From: Erythrophleum ivorense
Lineage: Eukaryota; Streptophyta; Magnoliopsida; Fabales; Fabaceae
Length of the DNA: 64,000 nt
NCBI GenBank assembly: GCA_026724425.1
Contig: JAIUCV010000089.1
Span: 1,612,001 to 1,676,000 of the forward strand
Reading direction: 5' to 3'
Below the pieces are notes generated by a model. It made no database searches, was not told the DNA's origin, and was given only the letters and a program-made list of their open reading frames with translations. Numbering within the stretch: the stretch's first letter is position 1; every line of letters starts with the position of its first letter. Both the position numbers and the translations under genes were made by a program. Positions 51,801-63,482 of this stretch are shown piece after piece.

Positions 51801-52003
51801 GTTAGCTTTTGTGAAAAATTTGTCAAAATTGTAAAACCCGACATTTGATCATACACATGACATGAACTACCATTCTTGAAAATACATTCATCCAACAGCT
51901 TAAACCACGTTGACTCTCTGAATTCAACTTCTACCATCACTTTCATACTATATATATATCCACACTTTCCATCCCCCAGCACAGATATTGAATTTACAAT
52001 TTT
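48803..52003. other. Intergenic region downstream of CYP707A
   Basis: Holds the CYP707A 3' UTR, then AT-rich spacer. A purine-rich GC island with internal direct repeats lies at 50505-50640, and (TA)n at about 51579-51602. No gene recognised. Confidence 0.55.
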
Positions 52004-52336
52004 ATGACTACACTCTCTGACAACTTAAACAAAAATGTTGTAATTAAATGCGTCACTTTCAAAAGGGGGTGTGACTGTTGGGATATTAATAATCTGAAAC
52101 AGCCTTTTGTAGACTTTTTCGTTTGGACTGGAGAAAACTCTTCAGCCTGTATTAACAGAGAAGAACACATGAAAATGTTGGCTGCTAATTATGCTACTTT
52201 AATCACAGAAAGTACACATGGCCACGTTACATGCAACTTCATGAACTTGGTCAAATGTCAATCACGTCATTTTCCTTATGAGACACATCACCCTTACAAG
52301 ACTGGAGAAACAGCTCCTTTTGGGACTCGGCCATAA
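52004..52336 (+). CDS. Hypothetical 110-codon frame, unrecognised
   Basis: An ATG-initiated frame of 110 codons with five Cys (GCDCW, SAC, VTC, VKC) and a typical amino acid mix for a soluble protein. A TATATATATAT stretch lies about 55 bases upstream, and the composition is more balanced than the flanks. No signal peptide or known motif. It could be a small gene, one exon of a longer gene, or a chance frame. Evidence is weak. Confidence 0.2.
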   Translation: MTTLSDNLNKNVVIKCVTFKRGCDCWDINNLKQPFVDFFVWTGENSSACINREEHMKMLAANYATLITESTHGHVTCNFMNLVKCQSRHFPYETHHPYKTGETAPFGTRP

Positions 52337-52921
52337 ATTTCTAAAATCATAGCCGAAAATACTCAGTCTGCATCTTTCATAGCAAGAGCACAGGTGTCTC
52401 CCATTCGTTATTTCTTAGCAAGAGCACAAGTGTCTCACATTCGTCATTTGATGTTGCCTTGTGAATTAATCGAAAGATGTTGATAGATCTTCCCTCAAGG
52501 GTACATTTCAAATCCATGACAGCTATTCAGATCTTTGTAATATCTCTGGCTTTTAATTATGAAAATATATCAGCATATATAATATATTCTATAATACTAT
52601 ATATTCATGAATAATTAGATGAACCACATTCAGGTAAGAGTTTGCATGAATTAATAAAAAATTTATTTTATTTTTTTCGTGGATTTCGGATTTCGAATGG
52701 ATCTAAGTATCCTTGTGATTTAGGGATATCTAAAGTCAAGGCTCCAGTGATTAAATATCATGGGAATGCATAATAGTCAAATATTCTATTATGGATGAAA
52801 GAAAAAACATCCTAAGAGTGAGTTGAATATTCAATTATTTGAATGTCAAAGAATTAGGGTAGTAAATTGAAAACGATCATATATACGCGTAAAACGTTGA
52901 TGAGTTACACCTGTCGAGGCG

Positions 52922-52985
52922 CTGGGATGTTAATCTGGTTAGAACAGATACACTGATCTTAGCCAAAAGGCCGAGGGAAAGAAAT
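52922..52985 (-). pseudogene. Truncated U2 snRNA pseudogene
   Basis: Read on the minus strand, this matches the 5' end of U2 spliceosomal RNA. TCGGCCTTTTGGCTAAGATC is identical to the conserved 5' block. Then come GTGTA, TCTGTTCT, and a diverged counterpart of the Sm-proximal stretch. The branch-point pairing motif GTAGTA is reduced by deletion, and everything after about nucleotide 60 is absent. No correctly spaced plant snRNA promoter was seen. It is most likely a dead, truncated copy. Confidence 0.85.
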
Positions 52986-53802
52986 GGCATCATGTGATGT
53001 GGACTTAGTATAATTATTTTTGTATCATTGAACCCTAATATTACTAGTTATGAACACTACAAAATTTTTCTTTACATAATTAAGTATGCTAAAACTACTT
53101 TTATAGCATTAACATTCATTTTTATACACTTCTACTCTGTTTATATTGAACAAGTATTATGAAATGGCGTGGTGTGACCGCAACAGTGATGTCTGAAATT
53201 TCTTAAACAGTCGAGGCAGGACAAAAAGGGAAAAAGGGTGGTGGGGTAAGGGAAGCAAGAAGTGATGCGTACAGATAACAAAGCCTTTAGCATACAATGA
53301 AAAACAATCTCTAGTTCTCCATCAGCCACGTTGTTTGTTTGGTCATGCTCCTATTTTCCTGCTTATACTTCTCTCTCTTCAAGACTTACCGAGGTTTCAA
53401 TACTCACCCATTACATTCAAAGCCACAACCTCCCATTTAAAGCTGAATAACATGCATCTTACATCATGTCACTGAATGATTCAAATCCTGAAAATAGGAA
53501 CTCTATTATTGTGAATTTCTTAATCAAGCCGGAACGTAAGTAGATCAAAAGCATGTTAGAAGTAAATTTTATTTAAAAATATACGTTACATGTTTACAAT
53601 TTTTTATTTTTCATAATTTAGTTTAATTATCTTTTATACAATAGATTTACAGGAAAGGAAATTCCCATCACATCATAAAACTCTGGCAGAATCACTAAAG
53701 TTCATTCAATTCATCCAATGAAAACCAAATATCGATGTAATCTGAGGTTTTACAGAGGCAAGAGCTCTGCTTTTCACTACACCCTAAACCACAAAGTATT
53801 AT
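52986..53802. other. Intergenic spacer
   Basis: No supported gene. A 62-codon minus-strand frame (53141-53329) has no recognised motif. Confidence 0.5.
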
Positions 53803-54043
53803 AGTGTGTGTTTGGAAAAATAGCAGGATACCCAAACCACGTTTTCACAAAGCACAAAATTCTTACTTTTAGGCCGCTAGAGTTAGCTAAAAGTGATTCT
53901 AAACAATAATCAACGTGTTTCCAAACACACTAATAATGTGTTTATTTCTGCGTTTTCGAAGTCCAAAACTACATTTTCAAAGAAACAACAATTTCTTTCT
54001 TCTACATAAACGTGATTTTCAAACGGATTTCCAAACACACACT
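53803..54043. mobile_element. 241-bp MITE with perfect 16-bp ends
   Basis: Starts AGTGTGTGTTTGGAAA and ends with its exact reverse complement. No coding capacity. Internal copies of the TTTCCAAACACAC and GTGTTT motif near 53920-53940 suggest subterminal repeats. The end sequence resembles hAT-type MITEs, but a clear 8-bp target duplication was not found. Confidence 0.7.
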
Positions 54044-54200
54044 TGGAGGCCTAGTAATAATCCCATACTAAGGAACTCCTAAGCATTGCCCTGAGGTTAG
54101 AATCTTTAGAAGCTTTTGCAACAACATTAACCCGTTTGGTTGGCAAAAATGTTAATGTGTAAAAAGAAAAAATATATAAAAAATAAATAAAATAAAATAA

Positions 54201-54524
54201 CCACATCGGAGGGACTCAGGCTGGTGAAGGAGCTTATAAGCAGGGAGCTGCATACTCCAAACGACGCATCTTTTGGAGAAAGAGTAATGACCCCGTGACA
54301 AAGTGATATCAGAGCCAGACCTGCGATCCCACCGAAAGGAAACTTGGATACCGTACGATGGGCCCTACCGGTGGGTCACTCCGTGACAAGGGCGTCACAG
54401 ATTGGTCAGGAGAGCTGTCATGCCCCACATCAGAAGGATTCGGGCTGGTGAAGGGGCTTATAAGCCAAGGGCTGCACACTCCAAACGGCGCATCTTTTGG
54501 AGAGAGAGTAATAATCCCGTGAGT
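54201..54524 (+). mobile_element. TRIM-type miniature LTR retrotransposon
   Basis: Two LTR copies of about 100 bases (54201-54300 and 54416-54524) flank an internal domain of only about 115 bases. A primer site TGATATCAGAGCC (54304 on) directly follows the first LTR, and a purine tract AGGAGAGC precedes the second, which begins TGTCATG. Each LTR has CCACATC, GGCTGGTGAAGG, CTTATAAG, ACTCCAAACG and GCATCTTTTGGAG in the same order. The first LTR lacks its first 10 or so bases, so its outer end is broken. There is no coding capacity, which is normal for TRIMs. Confidence 0.85.
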
Positions 54525-55061
54525 ACTCTTATTTTTTGAATAAGTAACAAAAGGAGATAAATATTGTCAAATATTAATTACAAGAAATATAATAAATATT
54601 ACAAAAAAATTGCATTGCGTATTACATTGCAAAGTTTGAACCAAACAAGCAGTAAAGGTACATGGAAGCAAGGAAATGGTCTACCAGAGGATGAACCATT
54701 GCCAATATACCTTGCAAACATCAGTTCATTAGGATCCCATCACAGCTATGGGCTCCATATAACTTTAATTCCAGCTTCTCAACAGCTATTGAAGCGTTAT
54801 ACGCAAACTAATTATATGGAGATTGGAACCTGGGGCCTAAGTCAAGTCATCCAAAATTATATTGAGCCAGGGATTTGAATACATCCTTTTAATAGATTTT
54901 CAGTGTTTGGAAGCAAACTTCAATAAGTGTGCGTAGCTTTATAAATCGATTTGAATGTTTGAAACATTTGTAATATACTACAATATTCCATCTATAAACC
55001 CTTCAGTGCTACCATATCCTATTTTCATACGTTCAAGCAATCGCAGATCAATCCTAACATC

Positions 55062-55099
<38 letters not shown>

Positions 55100-55669
55100 A
55101 GGGCAACAGAAGAAATGCAATGCAGCCAATTATGGGGCACAATGGTCTTCTATGAAGGAATACATTGACACTCCAAGACTGTCACGAGTACAAAAGCCAT
55201 ATATCAAACTAATCTCTGACCGCATTCTCAAGCTTCTCATTGTTGGAAAAACCATTATATTAACATAAAAAATTGCAGAAAATGAAAAAATATATATATA
55301 AAAAGGTACAGAGGTAGTGTAACGACAGAGATAAACTGGACATTCCTAAGAAACTCAAATGCAATGACCGCGCACAAAAGTACAATTAAAAGTCCAAAGT
55401 GGAATGAAACCTGGCAGCAATGAGGAGAACCTCATTTAAATTTGATTGCCACAGAAGTTATTCCGCAGTGTGTGCAAGACCATACCTGATTCTGCCATCA
55501 TTCCTGGATAAGAATCACCCCGTCCTGTGTGCCTGCAATTATCCATGCCTGACCGTAATTTACACTGTTCGTTTTGTATGCCAATTGTTTCAGGAAACTC
55601 AAATGGCAGCAAGTCGTGTGGCAACTTATACTCAATCATCACGCTTTAGTATTTGTCTTTCTAACAGGA
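54525..55669. other. Intergenic region and AP4E 3' UTR
   Basis: Holds a (GA)n tract at 55065-55093 and the 3' flank of the minus-strand AP-4 epsilon gene. The short plus-strand frames here (54564-54878, 55420-55689) show no motif. Confidence 0.5.
55065..55093 (+). repeat. (GA)n microsatellite
   Basis: About 14 perfect GA units, about 580 bases beyond the AP-4 epsilon stop codon. Confidence 0.9.
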
Positions 55670-58600
55670 TTAGCCAAGCAAGTCTCTGAACAAGTTGGGA
55701 TTCTGACTTGATGGGTTCACACCCAACTGCCTCACTAGCGAATCCTTCTCCAACGAGTCTTTAGGGTTTGGACCCTTCACAGATTGAGATGAAGACCTTG
55801 CAATTGCTTCCACAGGAGCACCTCTGACAGCTGCATTTGACAACTCGGATAAAAGATTTTCCTCTCCACTCTCAGGGATAGAATAGCCACCACTTGCACT
55901 CTGCCCGCTTGTGGTTGTCCCTCCATAAAGTGCCATAATATCAGGTACGTTTGTAGTAGCACCTGCACTATGATCTATGGTCGAACTAAGGCTTGGGTCA
56001 AGAAGTCCTTCCAACTGCTTGAATGGGTCCACAGTGGGAGGAGCAGTCGTGACAGTTGGTTCCCCCAAGTCAAGCAAATCTGGAGGGGGTTGATGATTTG
56101 TTTTCTCTCCAGCTACTTCATTAGATACAACTGCAGTCTTTGATTCCTGAGATCTGTCTGCAGCACTGGCATTTGGCTTTGGAACCGTATGGCTAGCTGA
56201 TGGCTTTTTCTCAGGCTTGCTTGAACCACCAAACAATAAACCAGCAAGTTTCTTCTTTTCTGGAGAAATTTCAACTGATGTCTTCCTTGAATCATAACTA
56301 TCCCGTACTTTTGAATTTACTGCACTTGCACCATTCACCTGGGTCACCCCATTCACTGGTTTTTGGGAAGAGGAGCCTGAGGTATTAGATGGGGTTGAAG
56401 ATGAATATGTTGGTCTGCCCCACTTCCTCTGAACACCATCAAGCCGAAGCTTAAGTCCTGAAGATCCTGCTTCTGATGCTGTCGCCACTGACGAGATGGG
56501 GTGGGTCTCCCTAGAATACAATGCCTCAGGTACTGGAACTAAGTCTGTTGAGGATGCAAGTGAAGCTGGAGTAGCTTCTGGTGGTGTTGGAGCCTTTGGA
56601 AGTTCATATGCCTCAAATCTCAGTCCATGCTGTGAAGATTCCTGCTTCTCTTGGCCTCTGAAGTTGCTCATATCCCCCATTCCAGTGCGCACATCCTCGG
56701 GAATATAAGGCTGAGCACCCCTTTCTAGAGACTGTTGGACGTAACCGTTGAGGAATGAAAGGTTCTTATCAACCTAAATAGAAAATTAAGAATGCAAATA
56801 ATGTTGGATTAAAAACAAAAAAAGAATGTACATGTGGTAATATGCATTGCTCAAAGCAAGTCACGTTTACAATTTAGTAAAAAGAAAGATGAGTAGACTT
56901 TTGATACAAATAGAAACTACTATGCAGAGACAAGAAGCAAATGGGCAAAGGCTCTTTTTTTTCTTTGGGGGGGGGTGTGGGCGGAAGAAAATAAAATTAA
57001 TCAAGTGAATAATCAACAAGCTACAAATTAGAACTAACAACTGGGCAGAACAGAAGCTAAAATCTTTTCCTTTTTTTTTTAAGAAAAAAAGAAAAACTAG
57101 CTATAATATTTGAGTATGGGCAGGCAACCACTACACAAAGCAACTAGCAAACAGTTATTTGCATTTCAGCCACAAGTCCTTCAAGCATCTTTTCACCTGA
57201 AAAGATTTATATCAACCACGGAATCCTGATTTTAAGTTATCACCTGGCATAGGCCTAGGCGAGCATTTTCATTTTCCTATTAGTAAATCACACATTACAA
57301 CGAGACAGATCCAGCTTACAATCCACCTTCCCCTAGAAAGTTGTACATAAGATGGAGAGGGCATGATGAGGAGTAAATAGCACCTTTTGGCCAAGAATTA
57401 AATGAACCAAATTCCAATTAACTTATGTAACTCTCTGATTAAGGTTTCAATCAGTGACAGGTTTTAGAAGACATCATTTCCTGATCCATAAAATGAAAAT
57501 AATCCTGTTAGGCTGGGTGTCTGATGTATTAGGATACTTTCTTAGATAAACAAGCCTAGGTAATTATTCAAGCTTCGAAAGTTCTCAAGATTGCAGACAC
57601 TAATGCTTGAATAATTTGTATCATTACAATTTTATAGTGATGCTCAAAAAAGAATAAATATCAATCAGTGGATGACTTGATCCCAAAACCACCAACAAAC
57701 AATTTTGATTGTGCCGGAGTCATGCAATGGATGTACATATTTATTCAGAGCCATCTTTACAGATTTTAAGATTGAAAGTTTAGGCTGGAAAGGGAGCAAA
57801 CAAAAAGGTAAGGAAGATGAGGCATTTCAACACCTTTGTAGAGTTTAACAAGAAAAACATGGAAATTTGACAGCTTAATAAATCCATTTTTCTATATTTA
57901 AGCTATGGATATAATTAAAGACTTCGATTGCAAAACCACTGAATAAATCAAAGTTTCAAACAACTTGAGACCACAAAACTCTAAAGACCAGTAGAACTAT
58001 GTCTACATAAGTTAGGCTCTGTTGCATTGGCCGAGTTTGATTGAGACAGAAAGAGAGATCACAGTGGAAAACATGAAGACCCTCAGGATGAGGGAAAGAA
58101 ATTCAATCCTGCTCCAGCTTAGTAATTCCACTGCCTTACTTAGGTTTCTAAAACTTATGTTTAGAGATTTGAAAGCTTATTCTTAGGATGTTTGCCCCCA
58201 CTTTTTCAAGTTGTAGTTAAAAAAAAAAAAAGAAAAAAAAGAAATGGCAACTATTTATGGTAGGAAAATTATAATTGATACAAGGAGATGAATACTTGCA
58301 GTTACTGGCATTCTGGGAAGATAATTTCCTACTTTTCTTTAAGATACATTCATTGGATGCAGCAATATAGTTTATTGAGACTTTCCCTGACCACATTTTG
58401 TAATTGCACCCAATACCAGAAAGTCTCCAAAGCATTATGTATGAATAAACACAGATAAAACATTATAATTTTAAACTGATACAAGAACATTCGATAATTA
58501 ACAATAACCTCAATATCTTCACAACTTGCGTCTTGTGGCATTATAGTTTCCACAGCTTGTCTGTCCAAACCAATAAGGGCTTGCAATTCATAGGCACGCT

Positions 58601-61600
58601 GCTGCAAATCCGTAGAGTGGGATGCTAACAGTTCTTCAATCAAAGATTGACACTGCAAGTAGACAAGGAGTTACTTATATTGGCATTAATGTATCAGTCA
58701 AATTTCAGCATCAATTTTCCATAAAGATTACAGGATTTATATTGTTCCCCAACAGCCTAGACACAAGCAAAAGAACCATTAAAACTAATCAATCAATTTC
58801 TACTATCAAAGGAAATTATTTATAATCAGAGCAAATAGTAGTGTCTCACTGGCTATAACAATTTTAGAATTCATAAACATATATAACTTGAGAAAGAAAC
58901 TCCCCCAGGAAATTTGTAGAACCATCAAATTTTAAGATCTAATTTTCATGTTTCTCAGTATTCACATACTTTCGTTAACTTCTCAACCAAAAAAATAAAA
59001 AACTTTAATACTTTATCTATCTATATAGATATGTGAATGGTGGTCTTGGTACAATTGGCAATGCCTTGGGACTTGGAATCATTTCTAAAATGCAATGGTC
59101 GACTCTTTTGTATGATAACAGAGATGAGTTACCGTAACATATATTAAGAGAGAGACAATCAAAGGTGTGTAATTCCTGATTTTCCTCTGAAAGTTATTTA
59201 GCATTTATGTCCCTGATTTTCCTCTTAGAGTTACTCAGCATTTATGTGTTTATAAATAGCCAGATCTGCAGTTATGTAGCCTTTATTGTATAGCTGTTAC
59301 AATTTTAAATTCCCTATTGTTCCTCTCTCTCCTGTCCGAAAATCAGGAGCAGATTTCTCCTCACTGTTTCGGTCCACACCAGTACATATTGAATTATCCA
59401 TTCATTATAAATTAATTTAGAATAACAGAAAAACCATTTTCAGTCATTTCCCAATATTTCCTCTTTCTTTTTGGGTCATTCTCAGCTTTTTTGGAGGAAA
59501 CTCCAATAGTAATTATCCACTTCAATCAGGGAAAGCCCATAAGATGGCAAAGCTACATAACTTTAACCTAAAGTTTTTCAGCTTATACCTCAGGTAGCAT
59601 ATCCACTTTCCTCCCTGCTGCTACTTCAAATGCATAAATTTTCATCAGTGCTGAAGTTGCATATGCCTTCATACGAAGCAACAAGTTAGTTTCAATTCAA
59701 AATTGTGCATGCATATCAGAGCAAAACAGATGGTAACGGCAGAAGAACTATCAAGATAAACCAATTCTTGTTGAGAATGGCATAGCAAAGTTCACACAGG
59801 AAAGATGTCATTAACAAGTGAGAAGAAGGGGGAAAAAACAGGGAACCCATTAAATGAACACAATATTGCTAGGACTAATATTATAGATGTCTAATTTGAA
59901 AACATCTACGACGCAAACACATCCCATTACACTGTTAACACAGAATCAAGCATATAAATATTGAATCACTGGTTTACTTGCAAACACATGAACAATAGCA
60001 CAAACTTGCACAAGAAAGGTAAAACAGCTAGACTAACTAGCAATAGATAAGCACTAAAGACAGTTTTCATGTAAATCCACAGAAATTTATAGCATGCTCA
60101 ACCAACTAAGTCAAGCAAGTAGGTGATAAAACACATGCCCGATGCTTGTCTTGGCATGAAATTTTCAAGTATAATTATGCTAAACAACAAATGTTCACTC
60201 ATCACCATAGACAAGCTTTAAATACAGAGCATAATGCATAAATTAGGAGAATAATATACCCAAGCTATATAAGCAGCAAACTAAATTACTTGACTCTTGA
60301 AAATGAGAATTAGTTGGACTAGAGAGATAAAGAAAGAAGATCAAGGGAAAGCATAAAGCAGAGGAAGGAGAAAAGACTAACAATCCTGATGTAAAATGCA
60401 GTTAAATTATGCTTAAAGTTCAAACACGAATAGCCCTGATTTTAAATGGATAGCGTGTTCCATTGACAATTAAAGTTTCCCTAAATAAGAACCTTAACAG
60501 TTTCATCATCAGAATATGCCTCTGCCACATCACATAACTTCCCAGTGATATAGGTTGGAGAATGCTTTCCATCAGCCGTTCCATATTCCCCCAGAACCCA
60601 ACAAATGACCTGTAGTCAGTATTTAACGTTATGCTAACAACAGATCAAAGTTCTCTGCAAGGTAAAACAAGGGGGGTAGAAACTACTTGAAGAAATACAG
60701 AAGGCAGCTTTGGCTCTCCAATAATGCGCAAATATGACTCAACCTGCACCTCAGGAAACAGCTTCAATTCAATAATATGTGTATGCACATGCACATTTTG
60801 TATTAGACATATTATGCAAACATTGAAATTATCAAAGCAGCATACAGCTGATGATCTCAACTGACTATCTGCAGCATCATCATCCTCTCCAAATCCTTCT
60901 GCAATCAACCGCATCAAATTATGTGCTACCTTGACATTCACAAGATCTCCAGCATGCTCAAAAACTTTATTCATAGTCTGTGCAATCAATATACCAGACA
61001 TCATTAGTTATCAATGAAGGTAAGTGAAAAATAAAAAAAGCAAAGTGAGAAATTCCAATCACCTGTATAAACCAATGATTACTAGGTGCAAATTGCTCGG
61101 CAAGTTCCACGCATCGAGATGCTATATAGGTTTTATAATGATCATCACTTATGCTAATCATGTATTCAATCATACGGTCAACAATCACTTCCACATTAGA
61201 GGATTTCGTCATCTTGTACAGCAATTCAAATGTTTTTCGCTTCAGAGTATCATCACGGTCCTGCTTCACACACATCAATTCAACAAGAATTGCAAAGGAG
61301 CATAGTTATACATAGAGATGTAACTTGCCACTTAACAGTGAGCACTGTGATGTTTAGTGATGTAAACAATAAGGGTTGCTGGTACACATACAAAGAGCAC
61401 TAATCCCTGTACTTATGACAATGAAATATTAAGTCTAATTATACTGAAAATATTCTTTCAAAAGCTTAGTGGTGTCATTTCAAACAGCTAGTGAAGTTAA
61501 TTATTGGGACAATTACTAAAGAGGAACTCCTACCATTCCAATTTACTAACATTAATCAAAAGAATGATTAAAAATGTCTTAACGTATTAACCAGTGATTG

Positions 61601-63362
61601 ACTTAATTAACCCCCTTTTATTTGTTAATGTTACTAAACTGGAAATATGTTCATTCGCAACAAAAAAATTGCAGGTTTTCATAAACTTGAGAAAACAAGG
61701 TATGGTTGGTTTTACGTCTGGATGAATCAAACATTATTTATATCCCCCTTAATGCTTATTTTTGTCATGTAAAGACCATGTATCCATGACTATACACATC
61801 AATATATCAAACATTACATGCTTTTGCAGCATATTTGGCTCTACAATTTGTATCACCCCCCAAAAAAAATGTTCGATATATTCATCATCCTCAAGATATT
61901 TCAATATCTAGGAACATTAGGGTTTCTTTCCCACCCCATTTGAATGGAATATCCTCACCTCTAAGCAGTCAATCACGGCCAGTTGGTGTTGTTCTGCAAT
62001 TTGTGGACTTAACTTTATTAGCCGACCCAGGGCATCAATGCCCATGTACTTGAGATTATGAGTGTCACTCTGGCCACATTATAATAACATATATGTAATA
62101 CTTGACATTCACATGCAATAACAATCCTAGTATAAACTTGAAACAAAATTGAATGGACAAATACCTTTAAAAATTTTGCAATAACATCTGTAGCAGCTTC
62201 TATTAACTTAGGATTGGGATATATGGAAGCGGCACAGCATATGCACTCATAGAGAATAGCATTCCCTATATTACTTGATGAATCGCCCTTCCTGATTATA
62301 TCACCAATAACAGTATACATGTTTTCACTTGCTTGCTTGTCACCACTTCCTAACAATGCCAAGATTTTCAGCAATTTAATCTGCATATTAAAAAAAAAAT
62401 GTATGCTAAAGAAACTTAGATTGCATCCATGCTAAGAAATAACAGAAAAATAACATATTGCAAGGAAAGCTGATCAAAACAGGCTCACTTAGAATGCTTT
62501 GGGTAACCCCCAGAAAGCAAATTTCCACATTTTAATAATTAAATAGATGGAGCGGGACATCTGATAATAACCCAATATAAATCAGAGACGGACATAAACA
62601 ATGAAGAACCTGAATGAATGGAGCGGGCATCTGATGATAATCATAGCTCTTTGGCAATCTACGTTCTGCTACTTGTTTAAGAATGCTCACAAAGCTGATG
62701 ACGAGATCCTTGTAAGAATTAACATCATTCGTCATAAGATCAAAGAGAGGGCATAACGTGGCACCCATTACACCAGGATCATTATCGCACAATCTCTTGC
62801 GGAAATTGGAGATCAAATGTGACACTGAAGAAGGTGATTTCTGATAGAAGCGATGAAGTGCCATGATAGCCTTCTTCCGAACGGCCTCCTTGGAATGACC
62901 CAAAAGCTCAATCACCTGCGGCAGTACAGCTGGGATAGTCTCTTCATTGATCAACTTACAAACGGCATTAAGGGCAGCACAGACAACCAAATAATTATCG
63001 GACTTGAGGTCCTTCTGAATGGTATTGACGATGAGGATGATTAAATCGTGGTCTTCATTCAGAAAAAGGGTCACAGCCAAATACCCAGTTCGTTTAAGGA
63101 GGAGATTGTCGTCGTGGGTCATCTTAACGGCGTGGATGTAGCCAAAAGAGGCATCGTGGCCAAGCATTTCCACATAAACTAGGCGAATGATATATTCCTT
63201 CATCTTGCGCTTGGGAATGTCAGGTTCAATGATACGACGCTTGACGGTTTCGATCTCATGGAGAACGATTCTGTCCTCCTCAGCCTTGGATCGAGCTTCA
63301 CCAATGGACTTGACTAGATCAAGGAACTCCTTGGATTGCCCGAACCCACCCTGGGAGCCCAT
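55670..63362 (-). CDS. AP4E: AP-4 complex subunit epsilon
   Basis: Large subunit of the AP-4 adaptor, which sorts cargo (in plants, vacuolar sorting receptors) at the trans-Golgi network. Ten exons on the minus strand: 63362-62610, 62380-62165, 62069-61959, 61260-61063, 60977-60846, 60743-60687, 60609-60493, 59666-59589, 58652-58509, 56773-55670. They give 969 aa from the first AUG, or 981 from an upstream CTG (see findings); Arabidopsis is about 938. Adaptin-N armadillo repeats fill about residues 15-600, with KRKMKEYIIRLVYVEMLGHDASFGY, KRTGYLAVTLFLNEDHDL, EAVRKKAIMALHRF and KRKTFELLYKMT blocks. The last exon carries a Ser/Pro-rich hinge with KLRLDGVQRKWGRPTYSS and PPPDLLDLGEP, and the C-terminal VRQLGVNP and LFRDLLG. 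All nine introns are phase 0. No frameshift or missing block was seen. Confidence 0.95.
59100..59400. repeat. LTR-like segment with 37-bp tandem repeat in AP4E intron 8
   Basis: Two copies of a 37-38-bp unit (59174-59210 and 59211-59248; CCTGATTTTCCTCT, then AGCATTTATGT) are followed by TATAAATAG at 59251. The composition differs from the surrounding intron. It could be a solo LTR or LTR fragment. Ends were not defined. Confidence 0.4.
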
Positions 63363-63395
63363 GGCGAGCTCCCTACCGATTGTCTTCAATTGCTC

Positions 63396-63398
63396 CAG
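63396..63398 (-). promoter_or_regulatory. Candidate CTG start codon of AP4E
   Basis: On the minus strand CTG is followed in frame by EQLKTIGRELA and then the first ATG. The context is A at -3 and G at +4. An in-frame TAA lies three codons upstream (63408-63410). Related plant proteins, as I remember them, begin MEQLKTIGRELAMG. Confidence 0.55.
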
Positions 63399-63427
63399 CT
63401 TTGCTTCTTATACTCGATAATCAGGGA

Positions 63428-63454
63428 TCAATTCCAATCAAAAGGCTGAAGCAT
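63428..63454 (-). promoter_or_regulatory. Possible 8-codon upstream ORF in AP4E leader
   Basis: ATG at 63454 opens a frame encoding MLQPFDWN that stops at TGA (63428-63430), 29 bases before the CTG. It matters only if the transcript starts upstream of 63454, which is not known. Confidence 0.35.
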
Positions 63455-63463
63455 TAAAATTCG

Positions 63464-63482
63464 TTGGTCTCTGAGAGACCAA
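63464..63482 (-). promoter_or_regulatory. Perfect hairpin in AP4E leader
   Basis: TTGGTCTC and GAGACCAA form an 8-bp stem with a 3-base loop, about 65 bases upstream of the CTG. It could affect ribosome scanning if transcribed. Confidence 0.4.

Noticed and set aside
52986..53010. GTCCACATCA on the minus strand as a U2 promoter element
   Set aside because: It lies only about 10-20 bases upstream of the U2-like start, not at the usual spacing of about 70, and no TATA box lies between.
62853..63420. Plus-strand frames over AP4E exon 1
   Set aside because: Antisense shadows of the conserved adaptin sequence.
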